DNA of 64,000 nucleotides, taken from Bacillus sp. FJAT-45350 (GTDB lineage Bacteria > Bacillota > Bacilli > Bacillales > NISU01). This document shows, one piece after another, positions 1 through 6,659 of the stretch. Positions within the stretch are counted from its first letter, which is position 1. Every line of letters begins with the position of its first letter. Under the pieces are notes generated by a model, which made no database searches, had not been told where the DNA came from, and worked only from the letters and a program-made list of their open reading frames with translations. The position numbers and the translations under genes are program-made. The DNA lies in assembly GCF_002335805.1 (NCBI RefSeq), contig NZ_NISU01000001.1:2116079-2180078 (forward strand). The letters run 5' to 3'.

Positions 1-1
1 C

Positions 2-373
2 CACGACCATGAACATGGTAGTGAAGAGTTAGGACATTGGATAGAAATGCTGAAAGAAAATAATGTCACGCTATTCATTGTCTCCAATAATAGTCAGGGA
101 AGAGTAGACCGTTTCGTAGCACCTTATGGAATCCACGGACTTGGTATGAGTGGAAAACCTGGAATTACAAGAATTGAAAAGGAAATGAACAAATTAGGTG
201 AAAAAAGTGAGACAAGCCTCTTCCTAGGAGATCAAATCTTTACTGACGTTTGGTGTGGAAAGCGCCTTAACATGACAACTGTACTTGTTCATCCAATTGG
301 AAGAGAACATGAACCATGGAATATTACACTTAAGCGAAAGCTGGAGACGTTAATTAAGAAGAGATGGAAATAA
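2..373 (+). CDS. HAD-superfamily phosphatase, YqeG-like, 5'-truncated by window edge
   Basis: The reading frame is open to the left edge (first full codon at base 2), so this is the C-terminal part of a longer protein. An internal ATG at 47 is not the true start. Visible HAD features are VSNNSQGRV, which fits motif II (hydrophobic strand then S/T), and GDQIFTD, which fits the motif III/IV acidic loop. The catalytic DxD motif would lie outside the window. The pattern SNN...GDQ..TDV resembles the YqeG/HAD-IIIA family of Bacillaceae. The N-terminal visible residues HDHEHG are histidine/acid rich. Function beyond a putative phosphatase is not inferable here. Confidence 0.7.
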   Translation, partial: HDHEHGSEELGHWIEMLKENNVTLFIVSNNSQGRVDRFVAPYGIHGLGMSGKPGITRIEKEMNKLGEKSETSLFLGDQIFTDVWCGKRLNMTTVLVHPIGREHEPWNITLKRKLETLIKKRWK

Positions 374-418
374 GTAGAATCTAAGCAAGAACAACAAGAT
401 CGAAAGGACAGATGATAC

Positions 419-937
419 ATGATGTACGTATACAACTGCTATGCTGGTACACATTCATCAGCCCTTGCAGCTGCCTATCACTTAAATAAGATTCCTCATG
501 ACCGTATACCAACAAAGGAAGAAATACTGGGAATTGATATCTTTAATAAACTTACTCCAGGAGACTTTGGTCGAATTATCTATCACGGAGAAGATTCAGA
601 AGGACATAAAGTTTACACTGTAGGAAGAGGTCGCTCGAAAGAATTAATTCCTGCACTGAAAGAACTAATGACGATCCTTCAGGAGAATGGGAAGTCACAG
701 GAAAAGGTCATCTTTTCAAATGCGTCACCTACAGTGCCATTAGCAATGACATTTGGTGGTCTCTTTTCTAGGAGATTTCATATAGATTTTATCGGTGTCC
801 CTCTCCTCGTAAAAGGAGCCAAGCAAACTCACAAAAACATCGCTAAGCTCGTACATCATACAAAAAAGGTAGCAAAAGAATCAAAAAAGCAAGTTGAAAT
901 ACTTGAAAATAAAGAGCTTGAAGTTAATAAACTTTAA
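419..937 (+). CDS. DUF3189 family protein
   Basis: A 172-residue protein that begins MMYVYNCYAGTHSS, matching my recollection of the DUF3189 family (uncharacterised, Firmicutes). It has a small alpha/beta look with Gly-rich turns (YHGED, VGRGRSKE, FGGLFSRR) and a Lys/Glu-rich C-terminal helix. There is no signal peptide or membrane segment. AAAGG lies about 12 bases upstream of the first ATG, and a second in-frame ATG follows immediately, so the start may be 3 bases later. It follows the HAD gene by 45 bases and is closed by a strong terminator, so the two may be co-transcribed. Biochemical function is unknown. Confidence 0.6.
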   Translation: MMYVYNCYAGTHSSALAAAYHLNKIPHDRIPTKEEILGIDIFNKLTPGDFGRIIYHGEDSEGHKVYTVGRGRSKELIPALKELMTILQENGKSQEKVIFSNASPTVPLAMTFGGLFSRRFHIDFIGVPLLVKGAKQTHKNIAKLVHHTKKVAKESKKQVEILENKELEVNKL

Positions 938-986
938 AAAGGTTGCTTCAAAGGGATTCAATAATCCTTTTGAGCAGCCTTTTTCG
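936..986 (+). terminator. Rho-independent terminator after the DUF3189 gene
   Basis: AAAAAGGTTGCT and AAGGGATT pair with AATCCTTT and AGCAGCCTTTTT around a short loop. The right arm runs into a T tract. It begins right at the stop codon of the DUF3189 gene. Confidence 0.85.
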
Positions 987-1066
987 TTAAAGATAGTCAA
1001 AACCAGTAAAAGAGTCTTTATCATAAAAGATAAAAATTTTCCATAAAATACAAATGTATATTCTTA

Positions 1067-1094
1067 TTTTCAGATAAGTGTATAGTATTATAAT
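1067..1094 (+). promoter_or_regulatory. Possible sigma-A promoter for the 42-residue lipoprotein
   Basis: A perfect TATAAT at 1089-1094 is preceded, after a 16-base spacer, by a weak -35 candidate TTTTCA at 1067-1072. The transcript would have a leader of about 130 bases, which contains a small hairpin (GTCGG/CCGAC, near 1172-1190). The intergenic stretch 987-1228 otherwise shows nothing I recognise. Confidence 0.4.
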
Positions 1095-1228
1095 AGATGA
1101 CATTTCATCTATTGCACCATAAGAGCTTCCTTATCGTGTTCTTCCAGTCGGTTTATATTTCTCAAGTTACAGTCGGAACGCTAACCGACAGTAGAACGGG
1201 ATAAAAACTACTATTGGGAGGGAAAGAA

Positions 1229-1357
1229 ATGAAAAAAATATTATTTTCTATCGTAGCCGGGGTATTGGCCATAACCATGCTAACTGCATGTGGAGAAATC
1301 CAAGAGGAACACGTACCTGACCAAGAACAAATCGATCGCGCAGCTGGAAACGAGTAA
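1229..1357 (+). CDS. Tiny lipoprotein (42 residues)
   Basis: A short reading frame with a strong ribosome binding site (GGGAGGG, 8 bases before the ATG). It encodes MKKILFSIVAGVLAITMLTACG and then an acidic tail EIQEEHVPDQEQIDRAAGNE. The lipobox is LTAC with Cys20, so the mature peptide would be only 23 residues, acylated at Cys and anchored on the outer face of the membrane. Lys-Lys, hydrophobic core and lipobox are all in register, which makes chance unlikely. It has its own promoter-like TATAAT upstream. I cannot assign a function. Similar tiny lipopeptides are usually unannotated. Confidence 0.65.
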   Translation: MKKILFSIVAGVLAITMLTACGEIQEEHVPDQEQIDRAAGNE

Positions 1358-1467
1358 GCTTTAAGAAGCTAAAAGTTCTACGGTGGATCACACCAACTTA
1401 CCGATTATAGACGGAAAGGAACGTTCTACTACTATTTAACATACAAATCAAAAACCCACTAAATCAA

Positions 1468-1507
1468 GGAGGGTTTTAAACTTTTATATAATTCTTTAAA
1501 ACCCTCC
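1468..1507. repeat. Perfect 13-bp inverted repeat in an intergenic region
   Basis: GGAGGGTTTTAAA (1468-1480) and TTTAAAACCCTCC (1495-1507) are exact reverse complements with a 14-base AT-rich loop. No long T tract follows on either strand, so it is a poor classical terminator. The gap 1358-1640 otherwise holds only the ATAACTC-type repeat at about 1532-1568. Confidence 0.6.
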
Positions 1508-1531
1508 AAACTTCATCTTAATGCCTTCCAT

Positions 1532-1568
1532 TCATAACTCATAACTCATAATTTATAATTTATAAATA
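1532..1568. repeat. ATAACTC-type short intergenic repeat, copy 1
   Basis: Tandem CATAACTC units run into ATAATTTATAATTTATAAA. The same words, on either strand, recur between sat and cysH (54505-54634) and after namA (58911-58940), but not inside genes that I noticed. It belongs to a family of short AT-rich intergenic repeats in this genome. Confidence 0.5.
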
Positions 1569-1640
1569 ACTCTCCTCATTGCACAAAACACAATTCTTCC
1601 TTAATATAAAAGAAAGTTAAACATAAGGAGCCCCTCTAAG

Positions 1641-1844
1641 ATGATTGATAAAGCCTTTTTACAAAAGAAAATCAAAAAAATTATGACAAGCTATGTTCAA
1701 GACCCGACTGTTCAGATTAGCGAAGAAGAATTAAACATCCTTATAAAGAACTTCCACAAAAAAATGGAACAAAATCCAAACGAAGATATACACTACCTTC
1801 TTCATGATGTTATTTACGACTATCTAACAATCAACTACTTTTGA
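1641..1844 (+). CDS. yqzH: YqzH-like small protein
   Basis: A 67-residue protein with no signal or membrane segment, mostly helical (KKIKKIMTSYVQ, EEELNILIKNFHKKMEQ) and ending in HDVIYDYLTINYF. AAGGAGCCCC upstream is a good ribosome binding site. Size, the HxxxHDVxYDY-like ending and location beside yqjQ fit the YqzH family of Bacillus, whose function is unknown. It converges with yqjQ and the two coding regions overlap by about 10 bases at their 3' ends. Confidence 0.6.
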   Translation: MIDKAFLQKKIKKIMTSYVQDPTVQISEEELNILIKNFHKKMEQNPNEDIHYLLHDVIYDYLTINYF

Positions 1845-2632
1845 TAAAAACTTTTGCCACCAAGTTTCTCAACTAATGAAGGAAAGAGTTGATAAAGCCT
1901 TGATCCAATATTCATCCAATAAGGGAGATTTACTTCTCTCTTTGGTTTTATTAGTAGTGAAAGAATCTTCATAGAAACATAGCTTGGTTCAAGCATAAAC
2001 TTCTCAATATTTTTTACATATGTCCCCTCTTGGTCAGCTCTTGTAAAAAAAGGTGTCCGAATCGGTCCTGGATTAACAGCACTTACATGAATATTCGTTT
2101 CGTGTAACTCCATTCGTAAGCTATTTGTAAAACCGAGAACAGCATGCTTAGTTGCCGCATACACACTAGACTTTGGTGTTGATATTTTCCCTGCTTGCGA
2201 TGCAATATTAATAATATGTCCTCTATTCTCCTTCACCATTTCAGGCAAAACCGCCTTTGTACAAGCCATGAGCCCAAGTACATTGACATCAAACATCTCC
2301 TTCATGTCTTCTAAATCTGCATCAAGAAAAGTTTCAAATATAGCAAAACCTGCATTATTAATAAGAGCATCAATTTTTTTATGCTCGCTAACAACTGTTT
2401 GGAATGTTCCATGAATATCTCTAGGTGAACAAACATCCAATGTATAGTAATATGCTTTTTGATTATAGGTAGTTTCAATAAACTGATGTAGTTCCTGTAA
2501 CTTTGCAGTAGAACGAGCCATAAGAATAGGTATCGCCCCTGCCCTTGCAGCATCAATTGCAAGTTGCCATCCTAGTCCACTCGATGCACCTGTGATAACA
2601 ATTACTTTATCCTTTAAATCTAACTGACTCAA
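1835..2632 (-). CDS. yqjQ: Short-chain dehydrogenase/reductase (YqjQ-like)
   Basis: Classical SDR of about 265 residues. The Rossmann motif TGASSGLG is near the N-terminus, NNAG follows, then the catalytic Ser (IASQAGKIS) and YAATKHA (YxxxK), and PGPIRTPF. It likely oxidises or reduces a small alcohol/ketone with NAD(P)H, and the substrate is unknown. The frame can start at an ATG at 2653, but no ribosome site precedes that. AAAGGGTG lies 5 bases before a TTG at 2632, which gives the family-like start MSQLDLKDKVIVITG, so I chose TTG. The neighbourhood (yqzH next door, proline genes beyond) is typical of Bacillus. Confidence 0.85.
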   Translation of the reverse strand: MSQLDLKDKVIVITGASSGLGWQLAIDAARAGAIPILMARSTAKLQELHQFIETTYNQKAYYYTLDVCSPRDIHGTFQTVVSEHKKIDALINNAGFAIFETFLDADLEDMKEMFDVNVLGLMACTKAVLPEMVKENRGHIINIASQAGKISTPKSSVYAATKHAVLGFTNSLRMELHETNIHVSAVNPGPIRTPFFTRADQEGTYVKNIEKFMLEPSYVSMKILSLLIKPKREVNLPYWMNIGSRLYQLFPSLVEKLGGKSFYQK

Positions 2633-2701
2633 AAAATCACCCTTTCTCTTCATCCGAGTTAATTATATCATGTACAATAAAGAGCTAAACTCGATCGTCC
2701 C

Positions 2702-2730
2702 TTGACGAAAAAGTCAGATAACTTTATAAT
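2702..2730 (+). promoter_or_regulatory. Sigma-A promoter of the proBAC operon
   Basis: TTGACG (2702-2707), a 17-base spacer and a perfect TATAAT (2725-2730). Transcription would begin near 2737, just before the T-box leader. Confidence 0.75.
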
Positions 2731-2734
2731 AATT

Positions 2735-2986
2735 CCAAGAAAATACGTAAGCGTAGATTGGGAATAGTAGACTCAGAACATGTGTAAAGAGAGTAGAATT
2801 CAGCGGCTGAAAGATTCTACCACCTCTGTCGAATCGAACCTGCCCTTGAGCTGTTAGGAAAACCTAACCGACTTCCCTCGTTACGGGAAAGCAAGCGGGC
2901 AACCACAATATGTGGTTGCCAAAAAAGGTGGTACCGCGGATACAACTCTTCCGTCCTTTTTCATAAAGGATTGAAGGGTTTTTTTT
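2735..2986 (+). ncRNA. T-box leader (probably tRNA-Pro responsive) with terminator
   Basis: The signature T-box AAAAAAGGTGGTACCGCGG is at 2921-2939. It is preceded by stem III (GGCAACCACA/TGTGGTTGCC, 2899-2921) and by stem I elements, including the AGAGAG kink-turn-like motif and the apical stem TAGAAT/ATTCTA. The terminator follows at 2944-2986 (CTCTTCCGTCCTTT pairing with AAAGGATTGAAGGG, then eight T). In the region expected for the specifier loop, GAACCTG contains CCT (2839-2841), a proline codon followed by a purine. This agrees with the downstream proline genes, but the specifier assignment is my reading, not a fold calculation. Uncharged tRNA-Pro would favour antitermination. Confidence 0.92.
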
Positions 2987-2987
2987 A

Positions 2988-3111
2988 TAGAAAAACTGAA
3001 AGCAGTTTTTCTATGGTGCAATGCGCGAAGCCTATGCCTGTTTTTACAGTTAAACGACAAGTGAATTTCTTGTCTTGTAACGCGCACAGAGCGGAGCCAT
3101 TGCCCTTCTTC
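2988..3111 (+). repeat. Dispersed structured element, copy A
   Basis: It starts directly after the T tract of the T-box terminator. Terminal hairpin: TAGAAAAACTG (2988-2998), loop AAAG, CAGTTTTTCTA (3003-3013). Box 1: GCAATGCGCGAAGC (3018-3031). Internal hairpin: arms GTTAAACGACAAG and CTTGTCTTGTAAC around a TGAATTT loop (imperfect). Closing box: GCGGAGCCATTGC (3091-3103). The same order of parts occurs at 35778-35900 and, inverted, at 61509-61630. It lies in the proB leader downstream of the antitermination site. The minus-strand reading frame across it (2881-3087) looks spurious. Confidence 0.7.
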
Positions 3112-3198
3112 GATTAAAACTGTCTTAGCTTTTTATTCTATAAAACCAAGCTCTAAGTCAACATGTTATACAATAGATGCATAAAAAGAGGGATTTAC

Positions 3199-4323
3199 AT
3201 GGGAAAACAACGAATTGTTGTAAAAATAGGAAGTAGCTCTTTAACCAATGTCCATGGTGGACTATGTGAAGAAAAATTAATTGAACATGTTTCAGCACTA
3301 GCCAAGCTAAAAAAAGAAGGGCATGAGGTTGTTCTTATCTCGTCAGGTGCAGTAGCTGCTGGATTTACAGATTTAGGATATCCTACTCGTCCAGTTACAA
3401 TAGCAGGAAAACAAGCAGCAGCAGCCGTTGGTCAGGGACTTCTTATGCAAGGCTACTCTAAGCACTTCCGTCAGCACGGTATTGTAACAGCACAGCTTTT
3501 ATTAACAAGACATGATTTTGCCAATCAAGAAAAATACAACAATGCTTACTCTACTTTATCGGAACTATTAAAAAGAGATGTTCTACCAATTATCAATGAG
3601 AATGATTCAGTTGCTATCGACGAATTAACATTTGGAGATAACGACATGCTGTCTGCACTCGTAAGTGGTCTCGTCCACGCTGACTTTTTGATTATTTTAA
3701 CTGATATTAATGGATTGTACGATGATAACCCTCGGAATAATCCAAAGGCGAAAAGATATACCTTCCTACCGGAAGTAACAGAAGAGCTATTAAAAATGGC
3801 TGGAGGTGCTGGTTCCAAAGTAGGAACTGGCGGGATGCGTTCTAAAATCGAAGCTGCAAAAACAGCTCTTTCATTAGGCGTTAAAATCTTTATTGGCACA
3901 GGTGAAGGTGAAGAAAAGCTCGTTGATACAGTTGCCGGCAAAGGAGACGGAACCTATATCGGCATTACTGGTCCATCCTCTATGAAAAATAAAAAGCAAT
4001 GGATCGGGATCCACTCAAGCATCTCAGGTAAAATTCAAATCGATAAAGGCGCTGAAAAAGCCGTTGTTAGTAATGGAAAGAGTCTCCTCCCTGCTGGTGT
4101 GAAGACAATTGAAGGGCAGTTCACAGTTGGCGAGGTTGTCGAAGTAATAAATGAAAAGAAAGAGCTCATTGGGAAAGGTCAAGTTAGCTTTTCATCTGAG
4201 GAATTAGACATGATAAAAGGTCTTTCAAGTAAAGAAGCAAAAACAAAAACAAATAAAGAACGTGCTGAGGTCATCCACAGAAACAATTGGGTAACCTTAA
4301 CAAAGGAGAAGATGATAAAATGA
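3199..4323 (+). CDS. proB: Glutamate 5-kinase
   Basis: First step of proline synthesis, phosphorylating glutamate with ATP in the cytosol. The 374 residues are the usual ProB length. An N-terminal amino acid kinase fold carries [30 protein letters not shown] and [11 protein letters not shown] (substrate and nucleotide loops) and [15 protein letters not shown]-terminal PUA domain spans about residues 275-360. The start at 3199 has AAGAGGG 7 bases upstream. A longer frame from 3163 lacks this. The proB stop and proA start overlap (ATGA). The gene sits behind the T-box, so it should respond to proline limitation. Confidence 0.96.
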   Translation: MGKQRIVVKIGSSSLTNVHGGLCEEKLIEHVSALAKLKKEGHEVVLISSGAVAAGFTDLGYPTRPVTIAGKQAAAAVGQGLLMQGYSKHFRQHGIVTAQLLLTRHDFANQEKYNNAYSTLSELLKRDVLPIINENDSVAIDELTFGDNDMLSALVSGLVHADFLIILTDINGLYDDNPRNNPKAKRYTFLPEVTEELLKMAGGAGSKVGTGGMRSKIEAAKTALSLGVKIFIGTGEGEEKLVDTVAGKGDGTYIGITGPSSMKNKKQWIGIHSSISGKIQIDKGAEKAVVSNGKSLLPAGVKTIEGQFTVGEVVEVINEKKELIGKGQVSFSSEELDMIKGLSSKEAKTKTNKERAEVIHRNNWVTLTKEKMIK

Positions 4324-5567
4324 GTGAATTAGTTCAAAAAGCAAAACGGGCACAGGAAATTACAACTGCCTTATCTGTTTGTACAACAGCTCAGAAAAAC
4401 GAAGCTCTATCGTTAATCGCTAAGCAACTTCTAGAAGAATCTGCGTACATTATAGCAGAAAATGAAAAAGATTTAGCTAACGGTAGAAAAAATGATATTG
4501 GGGATTACCTATTAGACAGACTTACTTTAAATGAACAACGTATAAAAGATATGGCAGAAGGACTAGAGCAAGTTATCGAATTACCAGACCCAGTTGGAGA
4601 AGTTATGGAAGATTGGGAACGACCAAATGGATTACAAATTGAAAAGGTACGTGTTCCATTAGGAGTTATCGGGATGATTTATGAGGCACGTCCAAATGTA
4701 ACAGTGGATGCATCAAGTCTTTGCTTAAAAACTGGAAATGCTGTTCTGTTACGAGGTAGCTCATCAGCAATTCATTCAAATATAGCAATTGTTGCGGTCA
4801 TTCACCGAGCTCTTGAAAATAGCGAGGTGCCTGTCGAAGCAGTACAGCTTCTTGAAGATACGAGCAGAGAAACTGCTGCGAAGATGTTTACACTTAATGA
4901 ATATATCGATGTACTTATTCCTCGAGGTGGGGCTGGTTTAATACAAACGGTTGTAAAGAACGCTTCTATTCCTGTTCTCGAAACTGGAGTTGGCAATTGT
5001 CATATATATATTGATAGTGATGCAAACAAACAGATGGCAATTGACATTGCAATTAATGCAAAAACACAACGTCCTTCAGTATGTAACGCTGCAGAAACAA
5101 TCCTTGTTCACCAAGACTGGGCAAATCAACACCTACAAGACCTACTTTCTGAACTAAAAGAAAAAGGTGTTGAAATCCGTGCGAATGAAGCAGCTCGGAA
5201 GATAGATGAAAACCTACTCCCTGCCACTGATGAAGACTGGGCAACAGAGTATCTTGATTTTACAGTAGCTTTACGTGTAGTTCCTAGCTTAGAGGAAGCA
5301 ATTAAACATATCCAAACATATGGCACAAAGCATTCTGAAGCAATTATTACAGAAAGTGCCGAGAACACGGAAACCTTCTTTAAGTATGTTGATGCTGCTG
5401 CTGTCTATCACAACGCTTCTACTCGCTTTACAGATGGATTTGAGTTTGGATTTGGAGCAGAAATAGGGATTAGTACACAAAAGCTTCACGCTCGTGGACC
5501 AATGGGATTACCAGCTTTAACATCAATGAAATATATAGTTCGTGGAACAGGACAAATTAAAGGGTAG
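4320..5567 (+). CDS. proA: Glutamate-5-semialdehyde dehydrogenase (gamma-glutamyl phosphate reductase)
   Basis: Second step of proline synthesis, NADPH reduction of gamma-glutamyl phosphate. The 415 residues match the family length. Aldehyde dehydrogenase-like fold with [27 protein letters not shown] and the catalytic Cys region near [14 protein letters not shown], and [10 protein letters not shown](F)[12 protein letters not shown] near the C-terminus. The chosen start overlaps the proB stop by 3 bases and has GGAG upstream. A longer frame from 4287 lies inside proB. ProA normally forms a complex with ProB to pass on the labile phosphate. Confidence 0.96.
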   Translation: MSELVQKAKRAQEITTALSVCTTAQKNEALSLIAKQLLEESAYIIAENEKDLANGRKNDIGDYLLDRLTLNEQRIKDMAEGLEQVIELPDPVGEVMEDWERPNGLQIEKVRVPLGVIGMIYEARPNVTVDASSLCLKTGNAVLLRGSSSAIHSNIAIVAVIHRALENSEVPVEAVQLLEDTSRETAAKMFTLNEYIDVLIPRGGAGLIQTVVKNASIPVLETGVGNCHIYIDSDANKQMAIDIAINAKTQRPSVCNAAETILVHQDWANQHLQDLLSELKEKGVEIRANEAARKIDENLLPATDEDWATEYLDFTVALRVVPSLEEAIKHIQTYGTKHSEAIITESAENTETFFKYVDAAAVYHNASTRFTDGFEFGFGAEIGISTQKLHARGPMGLPALTSMKYIVRGTGQIKG

Positions 5568-5576
5568 GTGAAACGA

Positions 5577-6416
5577 ATGGTAAACGAAAAGCAAATCGTA
5601 TTTGTCGGAGCCGGCTCAATGGCAGAATCAATCATTGCTGGATTAATCGCTGATAAAATCGTATCACCAGAGCAAATTACTGCTACTAACCGTCAAGATA
5701 CAGACAGACTTAACCACTTGAAAGCAACATACGGCATACATGTAACAACTACAAAAGAAGACGCTATAAATGGAAAAGACATTGTCGTTCTTGCTATGAA
5801 ACCAAAAAATGTTGTTGAAGGTGTTCGCGACATTAAAAAGTTTACTAATAAAGAACAGCTATTTATCTCAGTACTAGCTGGTACACCTACTGACTATATT
5901 AGTGAATTACTTGGACATCATTCACCTGTTATTCGTACAATGCCAAATACATCAGCAAAAGTCGGTGCGTCAGCCACAGCAATCTCTGCTGGAAAATATG
6001 CATCAACAGACCATGTTTCCCTTACAGAGGAATTATTTCAAGCAATCGGTACAGTTACCGTTGTTCCAGAGGAAAAACTAGATGCAGTTACTGGGCTTGC
6101 TGGGAGCGGACCTGCTTATATTTATTATCTTGTGGAAGCAATGGAGCAAGCTGGAGAGGACATTGGTTTAGAAAAAGAGGAAGCCAAAGAGCTTATCGTA
6201 CAAACCATTCTTGGGGCTGCCAAACGACTTCAATCAACATCAAAAACATCAACAGAGCTATATGAAGAGGTCATGAGTCCAGGTGGAACAACAGAAGCTG
6301 GCTTAAAGGTTCTTTCTGAATATAAATTCCAAGAAGCAACAACAAATGCAATTAAACGAGCAACTGAACGCTCAAGGGAACTCGGACGTATTTTAACTGA
6401 CACAACAACGAAATAG
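5577..6416 (+). CDS. proC: Pyrroline-5-carboxylate reductase
   Basis: Last step of proline synthesis, P5C to proline with NAD(P)H. It is 279 residues. Rossmann motif VGAGSMAESIIAGL at the N-terminus, VLAMKPKNV, PVIRTMPNTSAKVGASAT, then GLAGSGPAYIYYLVEAM and MSPGGTTEAGLKVL in the C-terminal helical domain. The ATG at 5577 is preceded by AGGTG at 7 bases. A GTG at 5568 immediately after the proA stop is an alternative. It is third in the T-box operon and is the paralogue type called proI/proH/proG/comER in B. subtilis. Context favours the biosynthetic form (proI). Confidence 0.95.
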   Translation: MVNEKQIVFVGAGSMAESIIAGLIADKIVSPEQITATNRQDTDRLNHLKATYGIHVTTTKEDAINGKDIVVLAMKPKNVVEGVRDIKKFTNKEQLFISVLAGTPTDYISELLGHHSPVIRTMPNTSAKVGASATAISAGKYASTDHVSLTEELFQAIGTVTVVPEEKLDAVTGLAGSGPAYIYYLVEAMEQAGEDIGLEKEEAKELIVQTILGAAKRLQSTSKTSTELYEEVMSPGGTTEAGLKVLSEYKFQEATTNAIKRATERSRELGRILTDTTTK

Positions 6417-6423
6417 CTAACAG

Positions 6424-6469
6424 AAAAAAGTCCTATAATGAGAAGAAACTCTCATCATAGGACTTTTTC
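6424..6469 (+). terminator. Terminator of the proBAC operon
   Basis: AAAAAGTCCTATAATGAGA pairs with TCTCATCATAGGACTTTTT around AGAAAC, with one internal mismatch. The arm ends in a T tract. Confidence 0.9.
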
Positions 6470-6659
6470 AAGTTATTCTTGGATTTACCCTAGTACAACA
6501 CACTATACAAATTCTAATATAAATACATATATTTCTATTTTTGTATTTGTTTTACCAATCTACTATTGTAAAATTTAAGAGACTATACAAATTAATGGTT
6601 TCACATACTATGTCTAGTATCAAGGTACTAGTAGCTTGAATTAGCGAGTTTTTAATCTA

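Noticed and set aside
2881-3087. 68-residue minus-strand reading frame
   Set aside because: It overlays the T-box, its terminator and the repeat element. The composition is not protein-like and there is no start site.
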